Below, one piece after another: positions 47,341 through 59,069 of a DNA stretch of 64,000 nt. The stretch covers positions 12,405,096-12,469,095 of the forward strand of contig CM065298.1 of the NCBI GenBank assembly GCA_032871835.1. The letters are read 5' to 3'. Within the stretch, counting starts at the first letter, position 1, and each line of letters begins with the position of its first letter. A program made the translations under genes and the position numbers. This stretch comes from Dipteronia dyeriana. Its lineage: Eukaryota; Streptophyta; Magnoliopsida; Sapindales; Sapindaceae. The notes under the pieces were generated by a model. That model was not told the origin of the DNA and did no database searches. It saw only the letters and a list, made by a program, of their open reading frames with translations.

Positions 47341-47621
47341 AAATATGAATGTATAGATAATATTATATTTATATATAATATTATATATTTTATAACATTA
47401 TATATATTATAATATATATATTAGAATAACATAATATATATTATAATATAATAATATATAATATACATATCTTACATAATAATATATATAATATAACTAA
47501 TATTATATGTATCTTAATATATATTTATATATAATATAATATATAATATTATTAATAGTATTATATATATATTTTAACATATATTATTATGTAATATGTA
47601 TATTATATATATAATATTATA
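47341..47621. repeat. AT-dinucleotide-rich tract bordering the endogenous virus
   Basis: Nearly pure A/T sequence. The part at about 47458-47560 (ATAATATACATAT then TTACATAATAATATATATA) recurs in direct orientation at 54448-54545 on the other side of the viral insert. Confidence 0.85.
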
Positions 47622-48290
47622 TCTCACTATGAGTATAGTCTCTTAGTTTTCCTACAAACGGCATTTTCCGATGGCTTAAACAGGGTACTAACATATAGAA
47701 GACACTAGTCGGAGATGGATGGGACCTTAAGCCAAAATATGTTCTGATATGCAGGATACTCAGATGAGGCAAGCATAGAGTATACTGAGATTTTACATAA
47801 CTAAATATCTTAGCATAATAGACTTCTTGAAGATTAGGAAAGGAGAAAACTTAGAAAGTCATAGGTTAATAAATACACACAGATTTTATTTTCTTCTTCG
47901 ATTGATTTTACAATAAGAGCATCTCAAACCTTAAATAGAGGAGAAGAGAGAGCTTTGGAAGAAAACAAGATAAGGCCAAAGCTTTTGGCCGACAAACATA
48001 TTTTACAAAAGCAAATAATTAAAGCGCTGACGGACAGATGATAGGCATACAACAAAGCATCAAAAACAACAATAATTAGATAAAGCTGTCTGGTAGCTGG
48101 CAAACAGGATAGAGATACAATAAAATACAGGATAAAGGTATCTGATTTGAGATAAGCTTGGTCATAGGTTGCTGAGGTTACAGGCAGCATAGTCTTCATC
48201 ATTAGAGTCAAGAGCTCCGCAAATGGAACAGGGCCCCGTGTCACCTTGTAGTGGATCCTGTGAATCTAGAAGATAAGAGTTATGGAAAGG
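47622..48290 (-). promoter_or_regulatory. Viral intergenic region (promoter and leader)
   Basis: Noncoding region downstream of the last viral frame. On the minus strand CTCTATTTAAGG at 47929-47940 is a good TATA candidate. AATAAA at 47885-47890 could be the polyadenylation signal, although it is closer to the expected start site than in studied relatives. TGCATATCAGAACAT at 47739-47753 could be an eroded tRNA-Met primer site. Positions are inferred from layout. Confidence 0.45.
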
Positions 48291-49060
48291 ATGTCAACTT
48301 AGAGATGGGTTCCTTGGGACACCTGGAAAGATGTAGAGAACATCTGTAGTGTCACTGTTGACGTCATAGAGGAAATTGAGGAGAGGGACTTGGATACAGA
48401 GCAGATACAGTTTTTCGTAGTCATACGAAGTATCCCATTCGTAGCTGATGTTAGAAGTCCACAGAAGTTTGGTATGTGGATTGTAATGGTAGGGTCTGTG
48501 AAAAATCCAGATACAACATACCTTGGCTGTCATCTGTGTCCATCTTCCAAATGTGGTATTGTCCTATGAGCTTGGTAAGTTCATTGTCCCAAGCTGGCAG
48601 AGGATTGAACCATTGAAGGAAGGTTTGAAGGTTGTCATTATAGGAGGTTGAGTTATGGACAAGGTCATATAATGCTTGAAGGGGAAAGACCATAACATGA
48701 CAATGCAGGACAGATAAGCACCATAAGAACCATAAAACCTAAGGGGAATAGTAGTATAAAGGGGGAGACACAAAGGGGTCAAGAAATGGCTTGGAAGGGT
48801 TGACTAGACGATGTCTACAATCTTGGACATTAACCTGATAAAGATAGATCGGAAGATGTGTCTTGGCAAAGCTATGTATCTGTTGAACAGAGGGAGATTG
48901 GCATAGAGGAAGGGTCGCCATTAATTCTGGAGGAAAATTAGGCGGAGAAGGTATGGCCTGAGAAAAGGCTGAGGAAGAGGCTGTGGATGATATCATATAA
49001 AGTAGGGGAATAGGTCCGGCTTCAGAAATAAGGGTGATAGGATGAGGTCTGCAGAGCATA
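48290..49060 (-). pseudogene. Viral C-terminal tail after RNase H
   Basis: Three overlapping short frames (to 48564, 48451 and 48294) follow the RNase H domain. They keep a composition rich in Leu, Tyr, Trp and Pro (for example LQALYDLVHNS and FLQWFNPLPAWDNEL) and appear to be pieces of one former protein region. No domain is recognised. Some florendovirus-like genomes have a second frame in this position; the match here is positional only. Confidence 0.4.
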
Positions 49061-50450
49061 TCAGGAATAAGGTTGTTATGACCTTTGATGTGTTTCACAG
49101 TGAAGTCGTATCTAGAAAATCAATCCTTGAGCCTTAGTAGTTGAGGGTTTGGAGAAAGTTTGTTGCGGAACTCGAGGACTTTTGGAAATGATGAATTGTC
49201 CATTTCTATGACGAAGTTTTTAGTCTTGAGGTGGAAATAAAATTTGGAGATTCCATTTTTGATCGAAAGTATCTCTTTGTAGACTGTATGATAGTGCTTA
49301 TAGGCATCCTTAAACTGTCCACTGACATGACCGCAGTAGTGGCGTTTCCCTTTGATTTCTTCAATAAGGATAGCGCCCCAAAAATGGTCACTAGCATCTA
49401 TTTGGAGGATGAGTTGTCCTGAAGAGGGTGAGCAAAAAAAGTGGCTTATAGGAGACACTCTTAAGATGGGCAAATGCTTCAGTATGGAAAATGTCCCAAT
49501 GAGATGGATTCTTCATAAGAAGACTGGACAAAGCTGCAGTGTAGAGGCTGGCATGTGGGATAAAATCCCTGATGTAGTTGAAGATGCTAAGGAATTGTTG
49601 AACTTGCTTTTGGGTGTGGTCCGAATCAAGGAAATCAAGGAGTTGTTTGGTCAAATAAGGACCGGGGAGAAATGTTACTTCTTTTATTGCATGCTAAGGA
49701 ATTCAATTCCAGAAACGCCAATCGAGTTTTTCTTTTCAGAGAGCATGATCCCATATTGGTCTATGATTTCAAGGAATTGCCGTAAAAGCTTATTGTGAGT
49801 GATACTGTCTGGTGAAAACAACAGTATGTCATCATTGTATAGTAAGACGGAATGGAGAATATGATGGAAAATCCTGGTAATGGCCTTTTGAAAAAGTGAT
49901 GGAGCAGTTTTCAAACCAAATGGTAAAACAGTCTATTGGTATTGTGCATTTGGGAGGCAGAAAGTCGTTTTGTATCTTTCTTCAGGATGGATTCCTATCT
50001 GCTAGAAAGCTCCCTTAAGATCAAACTTGGAAAACACAGTTGCACCGGGCAGTTGAGAAAACAGAGAGTTGGCTCTAGGAACAGGAAATTTGTCATCACA
50101 AAGGAATAGATAGAGGGGCTTGTAGTCAATAACTAGTCTTTTCTTGCCTCTGAGTTGTTCAGAATGCTTTTCAACATAAAAGGCTTGGCACGCCCAAGGG
50201 GAAGAAGTGGGTTCTATCAAGCCTTGCCGGAGGAGCTCTTCGCATTCTTCATTGGCTAGCAAAAGATCTATGGGGGACATCCTAAAATGAGAAGCTTTGG
50301 TCGGGTTAATATCTTCATTGAGCTTGAAAGGCAACTTGATGAAGAAGTCTGGGTTTTTCCATACAGGTTTAGGATGCCTGCAATCAGCATAACTGTTTGT
50401 ACAAAAAGTAAGGAGCTTCTCTTGGATTTTTTAAAAGACAGGGTTAATGG
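49060..50450 (-). pseudogene. Viral reverse transcriptase and RNase H region
   Basis: RT starts near 50334 with RMSPIDLLLANEECEELLRQGLI and KKRLVIDYKPL. The active-site box at about 49829-49840 reads Tyr-Asn-Asp-Asp where Tyr-Val/Ile-Asp-Asp is usual. The thumb follows (QVQQFLSIFNYIRDFIP near 49600). RNase H begins LILQIDASDHFWGA near 49430 and ends with KHIKGHNNLIPDML near 49095. Frame changes near 49980, 49680 and 49480 and several stops break it. In a virus this enzyme copies the RNA pregenome; here it cannot be made in full. Confidence 0.85.
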
Positions 50451-50559
50451 CTGAAAGAGGGAAAATCTTTGGTATGTTGGAGAAAGGTTTGAATTCCTTT
50501 TGAACTGGATGCCCGTGGGAAGGATTCTGATGAATTTGGACTGGTAATAAACGTCCCAA

Positions 50560-50830
50560 CCAATTAAGATGTCTTTATCTGGTAGAGGGATACCAATAAC
50601 ATGAGTCAATAGTGTGCATGTGGGGAAAAACTAGATACCGATTTTTTGCTTAGAGACCAAATCGGTGGTGAAGATCTGGCCATCGGCTGCTAGAAACTCA
50701 TTATCCTTTTTCTTCCAGGCACCTGGAGGCAGGACTTGTGGGTTCATCATGGTGGAATGGGCACCAGTGTTGAAATATGCAATGGCAGAGATATGTCTGA
50801 AGTATTTTTCTGCTAGTATCTGGACCTGAA
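50560..50830 (-). pseudogene. Viral aspartic protease, catalytic Asp lost
   Basis: The active-site segment reads FNTGAHST, with Asn (AAC at 50769-50771) where retro-type proteases have the catalytic Asp before Thr-Gly. The flap region and the IGWDV segment near 50555 are recognisable. A stop lies between them near 50625. Confidence 0.75.
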
Positions 50831-51039
50831 CTTAAGGGCCTAAAGATAGGTTACTTCCACTCGTTGCTTGATATGCCTTTGAAGGGAGGTCAGGCTTTGA
50901 GTAGTCAGATGATTCTGATCTGAGTCTTGGTTCATGAAAGTAGTATGTGGGTTGACATCATCTCGTTCAGAGAAAATGGATTCGATGCCAGCATCAGAGG
51001 GGACATCATCAGCTATCTGCCTGAGTTATTGAATAAGTT

Positions 51040-51835
51040 TGGCAGATTTTGTCCTCTTATTAGGACATTGTTATGCATAATGTCCTTGTTGTCCGTAAGC
51101 AAAGCACTTGTTTGATTTGTTCCAGGATCTTCTAGCCTTCTTCTGGTAGTACTTGTATTTCCTATTCTTTTTGTTGCTAGGAAAGACCCTTTCCTTATTA
51201 GGTTGCCTTCTGGAACGACGGTAAGGTCTGTAATTGTAATGGTCTGTGGATTTGCATTTGAGGTGATATGAATCAGGTAGTTTGCAGTTATTGTCATACT
51301 TCCTGCCTTCCTTGATCATCTTTGTGAAAATTCTTTACGTAGCACAGAGCATGTCTAGAGCAGTAAGAGTGAACATTTGGATTTCTCCCAAGGTAATATC
51401 TCGAAGGGTTCTGTTTGAAAGTTCAATTGTGCGTTGGAGTTTACCCTGAAATTCTGTTGGAAGGGAGTTCAAGTATACCTGCCTTAGGCTTTCATCATAG
51501 ATTCCACCAAGGGCATGGTATCGGAAAGACATGCTTCTGTAATGAAAATCTATGTCTCTCCTGTCAAGGGAACAACAACGCATCTTAAAGAATTCCAGTC
51601 TAGTTTGTTTGTAGAATTGAGAGGCGTCTCCAAGGAATTCTCGAAAAAGGATTCCCATAGCCTGGGACACTGAACCACATCGAACTAACTATAGCTGTTG
51701 GTATTCTTCGAGAGCCTGATACCAATCTCTGAGAGATCTGGTGAATCTGGAAACAAACTCTGTTAAGATGATTTTCGTGTTGTTTTCACGCTTTGTTGCC
51801 TGAAGATCTAGCCAGGCGTTCATTTCTGATATTTT
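51040..51835 (-). pseudogene. Viral coat protein with zinc knuckle
   Basis: The frame from about 51822 reads NAWLDLQATKRENNTKIIL, then after a stop near 51690 SQAMGILFREFLGDASQFY and RNRTLRDITLGEIQ-like text, typical of caulimovirid coat proteins. A Lys/Arg-rich stretch follows (51319-51120). The knuckle at 51066-51108 has the first Cys and GH, but the second Cys of the C-x2-C pair is Tyr. Confidence 0.8.
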
Positions 51836-51841
51836 TCGTCT

Positions 51842-53437
51842 TCATTGACGGGGAACGAAATCTTCTAAGTTGAACCAAGGGCCATTTATGGGTCTAGGAA
51901 CAGGGGCAGGGGACTGGGGCCTGTGTTCAGGTGGTTCATCAACTATGGGTGTTGATTCATCCGAAGTTTCATCTGATGTCGTTTCTACTGTCTGAGTGGA
52001 CGGTTGAGGAGCTGTCATGGATGCCATAAAGATTTGAGAAAGGTCTAGAAGGGCATCTGAATCAGATAAATTACCACTATGGTAAGATTGTTCAGATGAA
52101 TCATGAGAATATGTTTTCCAAAAGGAATAGGACTCGTAGAAAGATTCTGAGGGTGTAGTAGAGGTTTCAGTTTCTTCAAAAAAGGAAGTAGACTGGTGAG
52201 AAATGTAAAGAGTGTGTTTGTGATGATCTGAAGCTTTCTTTTTCCTGGGAAAGGATTTTTTAGAAGGTCGGGTAGTTATGCTGGACGATGGCTTGTCTGA
52301 TTGTCTTGGTGGGGATAAAGATGGATATTTCCTGAAGAGGTCTCCAGTTGATTTGAAGAATTGAGAGTGATCAGGAGATCTAGAAATATGTGGTGGAGAT
52401 TGGGTTGGAAATATCAAGGATGGGGTATAAGGATATGGCCTTTGTACATAGGATGTACTAGTGAAATGGTCTCGACTTATTTGATCCAATTGGTCTTTCA
52501 ATTGTCGGATCTCTCTTTCTTTGCTATCAAAGTCAAGGCCAAAATACCCTTGGTTAATGTATTGATGGAGGTCAGCATCCAATCTAAAAACTCTGGACTG
52601 TAAATCTGTGTACATACTGCGTAGAGAGGTATCCAGATGTTGAAGATGGAGATCATATTAAGAGACATGATGTGAGACTTGATCAATTTTTTGGTCGATA
52701 GAATGTTGAACTTTATTTTGAACTCTAGCATTGCGAGAGTTCCAGTTGAGGACTTGTTCAGCCTGAGAAGGCTGTTTGCGGGATCCATCAGGAAGGATCT
52801 CTGTGGTATGAACGAAAGGTCTAGAGAACGTGTTCCTTTCTGGGTTGGAAGATGGTTCTAAAGGAGGAAAATCCTTACCATAAATGGAGGTCATGAAGCA
52901 AAGTATGGTAGGCTGAAGAGGTGGTCAGAGTTTCTCTGGTTTCTCTGGCTCTTCTGGCAATAAACCTTCAGATCTGAGGATTTAAAGGGCTCTATCATAG
53001 ATAGGGTGATGCTTGTTTTTAACAGGACGTAAACCGATCCAGGGATTGTTCGGATCATTTGGTTTACGGTGGGGACTACCTGGTTTACAGGACGGCCTCA
53101 TGACTTTAGAACAAACTTTACATTCACAGTCTGCATCACACATCTCTAGGTCAACGTCCCATATAAAGTGGCCGTTGATTTTGTCTATGTAAATAGAAGA
53201 TCTGTCAGCTTCAAAACTGTGTATCGAGATCTCTTCTTCAGAGATGACAGGGAGGATCATGAGAAACTGGAAGATTGGTGATAGACTGGCAGAAGTATCA
53301 GAAGCAGGGGCTGAGATAGGTTTATAAGTGGTCTGGATAGAACCATCAGACGGCTTGGTGAATTTGGTTTCCGATGCAATAACAGGAGTAGTGTTCTGGA
53401 AAGCCTTCTCATAATTAGTGATCCATTTGAGAGGCAT
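51842..53437 (-). pseudogene. Viral spacer: Cys cluster, coiled coil and Ser/Pro-rich disordered part
   Basis: The frame 53437-52982 holds CDADCECKVC, a tight Cys cluster, followed by an RK-rich end. The frame 52615-51842 begins with a heptad-like coiled coil (KEREIRQLKDQLDQI) and continues as a Ser/Thr/Pro-rich acidic and basic tract. This lies between the movement and coat proteins, as in petuvirus-like polyproteins. Function is unknown. Confidence 0.6.
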
Positions 53438-53440
53438 AAT

Positions 53441-54436
53441 TTATGTAAGCTTATCCCTATGAAGCTGTTTAAAGATCTGGATGATGGTGTGGACTTCGTC
53501 TTCCCTTTCTACTTTTATGAAGAGGGTGTCTCCAGTGTGGTCGGGGATAGAGAGATCAAGGGCATGATCTTGAAGCCTGTAGGCGATCTGATGATAGAGA
53601 GTTGCCATGTAAGAATTGGGCATCATAGGTGCTCCTGCAACTTGGAGTTGAACTTTGAGGCAGTTGTGGAGATTTTGGTCTCTAAACGGGATGTTGAAGT
53701 TAAGGTAGTACGTAATAGAGATACTACCTGCATTGAAGTGTAGACAGGCAGGTCCCTATAATTGCATGCTCGTACTCTTTATAAATGGTGTTGAGGAGGG
53801 CAATTCTAGCGGTGACGGGTAGTCCTTTCCTTCCATGGAGAGTGAGGACTATCCTAATAGCTCCGATGTGTAGGTGAGAATAGCATTCTTTGATCTATTG
53901 TTCAAGTTAGGGTAGTACGTAAGAGAGATACTACATGCATGAAGTGTGAACAGGTAGGTCCATATAACTGCATGATCGTACTTTTTATAGATGGTGTTAA
54001 GGAGGGTAATTCTGGCGATGACGGGTAGTTATTTTCTTCCATGGAGAGTGAGGACTATCCTAATAGCTTCGATGTGTAGGTGAAAGCAGCCTTCTTTGAT
54101 CCATTGTTCAATTAAAGGTTGACCTATTTCTGGATCAACGTATTGTTCAGCTGTAGAAGCTGGGACTAGACAGTTGTCTAGGGTTGTAGATTGAACATAC
54201 TCTTTTATCGGAGGAGATCGATGTTGAACTAAAGCAATAACTCTTCTGGAGAGTTACTTGCTTCGTTTGAAGACAATGTAGGGATAGAGCAGGGGTAGCG
54301 AGGTTTCATTGATCTGAGGTGATTCTGGAATATGAGTGTATTCTACAAGGTTTTGAATTTTGTTTGTCTGAGTTTGACGAATAGAGACGGCAGAGGAAAG
54401 TCTAACATGGGCGTTTTCAGCTAAACTATTGGCCAT
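53441..54436 (-). pseudogene. Viral movement protein (30K type) with an internal tandem duplication
   Basis: The start at 54436 (MANSLAENAHV) is followed by frame changes. The core reads IRIVLTLHGRKGLPV near 53850 and the end reads YMATLYHQIAYRLQDHALDL near 53600 and GDTLFIKVE near 53520. These are typical of plant-virus 30K movement proteins, which act at plasmodesmata. A ~205-bp segment is present twice (53700-53905 and 53909-54115). Confidence 0.8.
53700..54115. repeat. Two-copy tandem repeat of ~205 bp inside the viral movement gene
   Basis: Both copies contain GGTAGTACGTAA, CTTTTTATA or CTCTTTATAAATGGTGTT, and CCATGGAGAGTGAGGACTAT. They differ at roughly one base in ten by eye, so the duplication is old. 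Confidence 0.85.
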
Positions 54437-54447
54437 TGATTTGGGGA

Positions 54448-54710
54448 TATAATATACATATATTACATAATAATATATATAATATAAATATGATTATATA
54501 TATTTTAATATATATTTATATATTAGTAGTATTAATATTATTAATATTAATATCATTATATATTATATAATATAAATATTATATATTATTTAATAAATAT
54601 TAAATATTGTTATATAATATATATATAATATAAAATAAAATATATATTTTGGATAATAATAATAAAATATAAAAGTACAAATTATATAATATAATATAAT
54701 ATAATAATAA

Positions 54711-54741
<31 letters not shown>

Positions 54742-54743
54742 TA
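54448..54743. repeat. AT-dinucleotide-rich tract on the other side of the viral insert
   Basis: Nearly pure A/T, including (TA)n at 54717-54741. Its first ~100 bp is a direct copy of 47458-47560. Confidence 0.85.
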
Positions 54744-55393
54744 GGGGGAATTGCACAAATATCCCCTGAAGTTTGATAAAATTACATAGATGTGACAGTT
54801 TTGATCATATACATACAAACTTTCCTCAACATTTGAAAATTGTTGCACAAACATCCCCTACCATTAGATGGATCTGTTAGTTAATGGTCAAACATGTAAA
54901 AAGTCTAAAATACCCTATATTTTTATTTTAAATAAACTAAAAAAATAGAAATAAGATAAAAAAAAATGGTAAACATTAATGTATCTTAAATGTGAAAACT
55001 TGAAAAAAAAAATCATCTTAAAAAAAATGTTTGTGTAATTCCACCTTGATTTTAAATAAATTTAAAATTTATTTATATTAAATTGTTTAAAAAACTAATT
55101 TTCTATTTTTTTTAATGGTAAAAAAAAATTACAGGTTCAAATTTAAGATCCATTCATGTTTTCTAAATTATATATATATATATATATTATTTTTTAAATT
55201 TTTTAGTTAAACTAAAAACAAATAGTGTTTTAGATTTTTTACACTGTTTACTATTGACTAATGGATATATTTAACGGTAGGGGATGTTTGTATAACACTT
55301 TTCAAATGTTGAGGGAAAATTGTGTGTAAATGACCAAAACTGCTATATCCGTACAATTTTACAAAACTTCGAAGGAAGTTTGTGCAATTCCCC
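54744..55393. mobile_element. 650-bp element with ~150-bp TIRs
   Basis: It starts GGGGGAATTGCACAAAT and ends GTGCAATTCCCC. The inner arms match too: TCAACATTTGAAAA and ACATCCCCTACC on the left pair with their inverses on the right. Flanking nonamers TATATATTA and ATTATATTA agree at seven of nine positions, so a 9-bp target duplication and a MULE-type MITE are likely. No coding capacity. Confidence 0.8.
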
Positions 55394-55639
55394 AATTATA
55401 TTATGGTCCAGTTTGGCATTGCTTTCCAAACTGTTTTTGGGGCCAAAAGTGATTCTAAACTATTAATAGGGTGTTTGGTAAAATGTCTGGGAAGTGCTTT
55501 TGGAAACTTTTAGCTTCTCCCAACTGAGTTTTTGAGAAGCTACAAATACATGCTTTTATAAATCAGCTTCCCAAGGAAGCAATTTCCAAAACGCGCTACA
55601 ATATTTTCTTTAATGAATTTTGTTCAAACTTTCCTATTT

Positions 55640-58050
55640 TATCCCCTTTTCTACCATTCGACCTATCTATCAACACACAGACAACACATAACAACTCGTG
55701 AATCAGATCAGAGCTCTTCGAAGCAACACCATCCTCCTCTTTGATGCCTCTTCGCAACGTCAAAATTTCTCAGGTGATCCTCTCTTCTCATCTCTATCTC
55801 TTGCTTCCTATTATCTTTCTGTTGTAGAAACTCTCAAAACTTGAATATCTTCTTTCTGTCTATTATAATGTCAAATTAAAAACTGGAGTTGTTAGTGATT
55901 ATCTGCCAATCAATTCAACTGTTAGAATTGAATCTATGAAAAAAAGAAAACAGTTGAAGAGGAATATCAATCATAAAAAAAGAAAAAAATAAACCTTGTG
56001 CTCTGTGTTGGATTTGGCTATTTGTTCGATTACGAATTTGAGAGAAAAAAGGTTTGATTTTGGCGATCGATTTTGGATTTGAGCAACTAGGGCAGTAGCT
56101 CGTAAAAGGGTGATATATTTCAACCAAGTGGTCTTCTAACTGGTGGAAGCCGCAGGTAACTACGGTGCTTGTTTATCAATTTAAAATATTCATAGGCATT
56201 CTTTGTGTTGCAAATGGTCTTTCTTTATATATTTTTTTAATTTTCCATGTGGGTTTGGGGTGTTAAAGGCAGATATCTTTCACCGATTATTTGAATTGTT
56301 CAAGATTATGTTTGCTGAATGCATTGCAATTTAATTAACCATTTTTATTAAGATGGCATTAAATGCCTTTAAGTTTTATTCGTACTTCTTGTTCAAGCTG
56401 GTGAATATTTTACAGCAGTAGTGTATTTTTGCAAGGGTGGTGGTGATCTGTTAAGGCAACTTCATCAATTAGCAGAGGCTGAATCAAACCTTTTAATTCA
56501 TCAGAAAAGGCTATCTGAAATTGAATCAAAGGTATATACCTCTTCCTTTTCCAAAAGAAGGATGGTACAATAAAGGAAAAGGAGATCTTATGCTTATAAA
56601 CATTAATTCTCTTTGTATTAAATCAATAATAATGTATTTTATGCAGTTATTCAAATCAGGATATGTTGGTTATTCAAACAAATTGGAGATTTTGTGTTTA
56701 TGGAAACATAGAGCATGCTACATTCATGATGCCTTCTGTTTTCAATTTCATGATGGTTACACGTGATTGATTGTTGATTCCTGAATTGGTTGAATTTGCT
56801 TTATGTAGCACAGTTTTGTGTTTTCTGTGTTGCTGCATTTGTTTTTTTTGTTTTTTTTTTTACAGGTTTCTCTATTCCAAGTTCTTGTTACCCTTTTCCA
56901 AGGTCATAGCTGCAGGCAATGAAATATTTTCATTCTCTTTTTTATATCTTTCTTTCGTATGGTGTGTTCCATTGTACAATTCATTTACTGCAGTTGTGGT
57001 GTATGATGTTTCTAGATCCATTTATTTGTTAAGCTTTGCACAAGATATTCATTAGGCATATGAGTTTTTGATTGCTTAACCCTCTACTGCTTTAACCTCT
57101 TTTGTAGCTTTTTTTAATACTTGGTTTGTCTTGTAATTTGCTTCTTCATCAATGCCATCCATAATTTGCTTCTTCAAATCTCGTTCTGTAATTGCATTAT
57201 TGCATTATTGCATTATTGCATTAATTGCAGATTTTTATTTTTATTTTTATTTTTATAATCTTGACCAACTCAAGACCACCATATGGATTATTTGGATCTT
57301 CAGCCAGGTAGTTGTTGTTGTGGGCAACATAGGAAAGCCAACCCTCTCGGATTCATTAATAGCATAGAGAGTAGTGGTTGTAGTTGCCTTTAGAAATGAA
57401 GAACATTTTGAACCACCCGATTTTTCCTTTTCATTGCCTTGTACATTTAAAAATACCTGCCAATTAACAAACCCCAAAAATTGCTTATCCTCTTCCATTA
57501 ATTTTTAGTTCATAACCATAACCTGCTGTCAAAAAAGATAAATATCATATATGCCATGTATTATTGTCCATACCAAATTTGAAAGGACCATAACTCGTTC
57601 TATAAAAATATGAAATATAATATTGAACCTGATCAATGATAAAGGAAAATGATCTTAGACTTAAAGCAAATTTCATTATATTTTGGCAAAAATAAATGAT
57701 CAATTTAGTGAAGTCAATGACATTTCATTATACTCTAGCTATTTTTAGATTGATTATTACAATTTGAATGGACTGTATAAGCTTTGATTATACGAATTAA
57801 TTATTTAAAGACTTATGCATGATGTTTCTTTGATAGTATTAATTAAGTAGTATGCATTAACATCATATTCATCAATTAATTAATCAATCCATTGCTTTTG
57901 TGTGGGGAATGCAGTTTAATGGTTATTGAAAATTAAAATTCCTTAGTACAACTAATCTTGTAGTTGATAAGCATTAGGTACAATGTTCTTATGTTCTTAT
58001 AGTTAACAAATATTAGGTTGGATAAATATTTACGATGAGAATTTTATGGT
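55640..58050 (+). other. Harbinger 5' region with unassigned, partly exon-like DNA
   Basis: A CT-rich leader (55680-55800) is followed by T-rich DNA. At 56440-56530 the plus strand can encode a coiled-coil-like stretch (LHQLAEAESNLLIHQKRL) ending at a GTATAT donor, which could be a captured host exon. An (ATTGCATT)n tract lies at 57191-57228. No complete gene is supported. Confidence 0.35.
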
Positions 58051-58056
58051 AAATAG

Positions 58057-59069
58057 ATGGGAAAGAAAAATACAAATAGCATTACTGAAAATGAGGGAAG
58101 TGGAAAATCAAAAGCGTTTTGGAATGATGATCTTGTAGCTATATATTGTGAAATATGTGTTAAGGAAGTGGCAAAAGGAAATAGGTCTGGCACTCATTTT
58201 GATAAGATAGGTTGGGTAAATGTTGTCAAGGTTTTTAAGGAAATAACCGGAAGGGATTATGATAAAAAAAACAATTGAAAAACAAGTGGGATTCACTTAA
58301 AACCGATTGGGAGTTGTGGAGTTCACTATTGCATAAAGAAACTGGTATTGGATGGGACCCTACAAAGAAAACGGTGGATGCACCTCCAGAATGGGGGCAA
58401 AGTAAAATTGAGGTGAAAATTCTGCATTATTTATTTAGATATTTATTTATGTCATGTAGGTGCATAATTTATAACTATCTGCTTCTTTTGTAGATGAATG
58501 TTGAGTATCGAAAATTTCGTGACGTGGGAATTAGTCCTGACATGATGGATATGTATGACAAGATGTTTAAGGGTAGTGTAGCGGTTGGCAATTGTGTCAT
58601 GATTCCATCATCTACCATACTTCTTGAAGAAAAGGTGGGAGATTCAGATCATGACAAGAAAACTGTCAATAGGGATAATGAGGAGGCTTCACAAGGTGAT
58701 CAAGATGGGGGGAAAAAGAGAACAAATTATAAGAGTGAAAAAACCGGAGGAGTTGTGGGAGGGTCGAAGGGAAAGAAGGGGAAGTTTGGAGGTGCAGCAA
58801 AGTTGTCTAAACAAATTGATCGTCTTGTTGAGGTAGTTGAGAGTAGGAGTACAGCGACGTCAATGCATAGAAATTGACTAGGAACTAGTATTCCTGAAGT
58901 GATGGAAGTTGTGTCAACTTTACCAGGGGCAGAAAAAGGTAGTCAGTTGTGGTGGTTTGCAACTGAGTTGTTTTGTTCTCAAAACAAAAGGGAGATATTT
59001 TCTGTTATAGCAGATTCTAATATGAAGCTCCAATTTCTGATTCTTAATCAGAAAAAGGCTGAAAATTAG
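58057..59069 (+). pseudogene. Harbinger Myb/SANT-like DNA-binding protein
   Basis: The frame begins MGKKNTNSI and reads FWNDDLVAIYCEIC, then WVNVVKVFKEITGRDY, LKNKWDSLKTDWELW and GIGWDPTKKTVDAPPEWW-like text, matching the trihelix-like Myb/SANT-like domain of plant PIF/Harbinger ORF1. An extra A in the run near 58263-58270 shifts the frame, and an intron probably lies at 58411-58493. A later TGA at 58875-58877 separates the C-terminal part (SIPEVMEVV to 59069), which is still homologous. The normal protein helps bind the transposon ends and import the transposase. Confidence 0.8.

Larger units (their letters stand above)
47622..54447 (-). mobile_element. Endogenous pararetrovirus (Caulimoviridae), near unit length, defective
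   Basis: On the minus strand the order is movement protein, spacer, coat protein, zinc knuckle, aspartic protease, reverse transcriptase, RNase H, a C-terminal tail and an intergenic region with a promoter-like TATA. This order in one polyprotein-like run, without an integrase or LTRs, fits Caulimoviridae of the petuvirus/florendovirus kind. Many stops and frameshifts break it, and key residues are changed (see parts). It starts about ten bases before the movement-protein ATG and ends after the intergenic region, so it represents one circularly permuted genome. Such copies are inherited host DNA; this one looks inert. Confidence 0.88.

Noticed and set aside
49231..49798. Plus-strand frames in the viral region
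   Set aside because: They are opposite-strand shadows of RT and RNase H coding sequence.
51714..51728. Sequence resembling a tRNA-Met primer-binding site on the minus strand (TGGTATCAGGCTC)
   Set aside because: It lies inside the coat-protein coding region, where it encodes plausible coat residues, and not in the viral leader.
57180..57250. ATTGCATT repeat as a possible CRISPR-like or regulatory array
   Set aside because: It is a short simple tandem repeat without spacers, in plant nuclear DNA.
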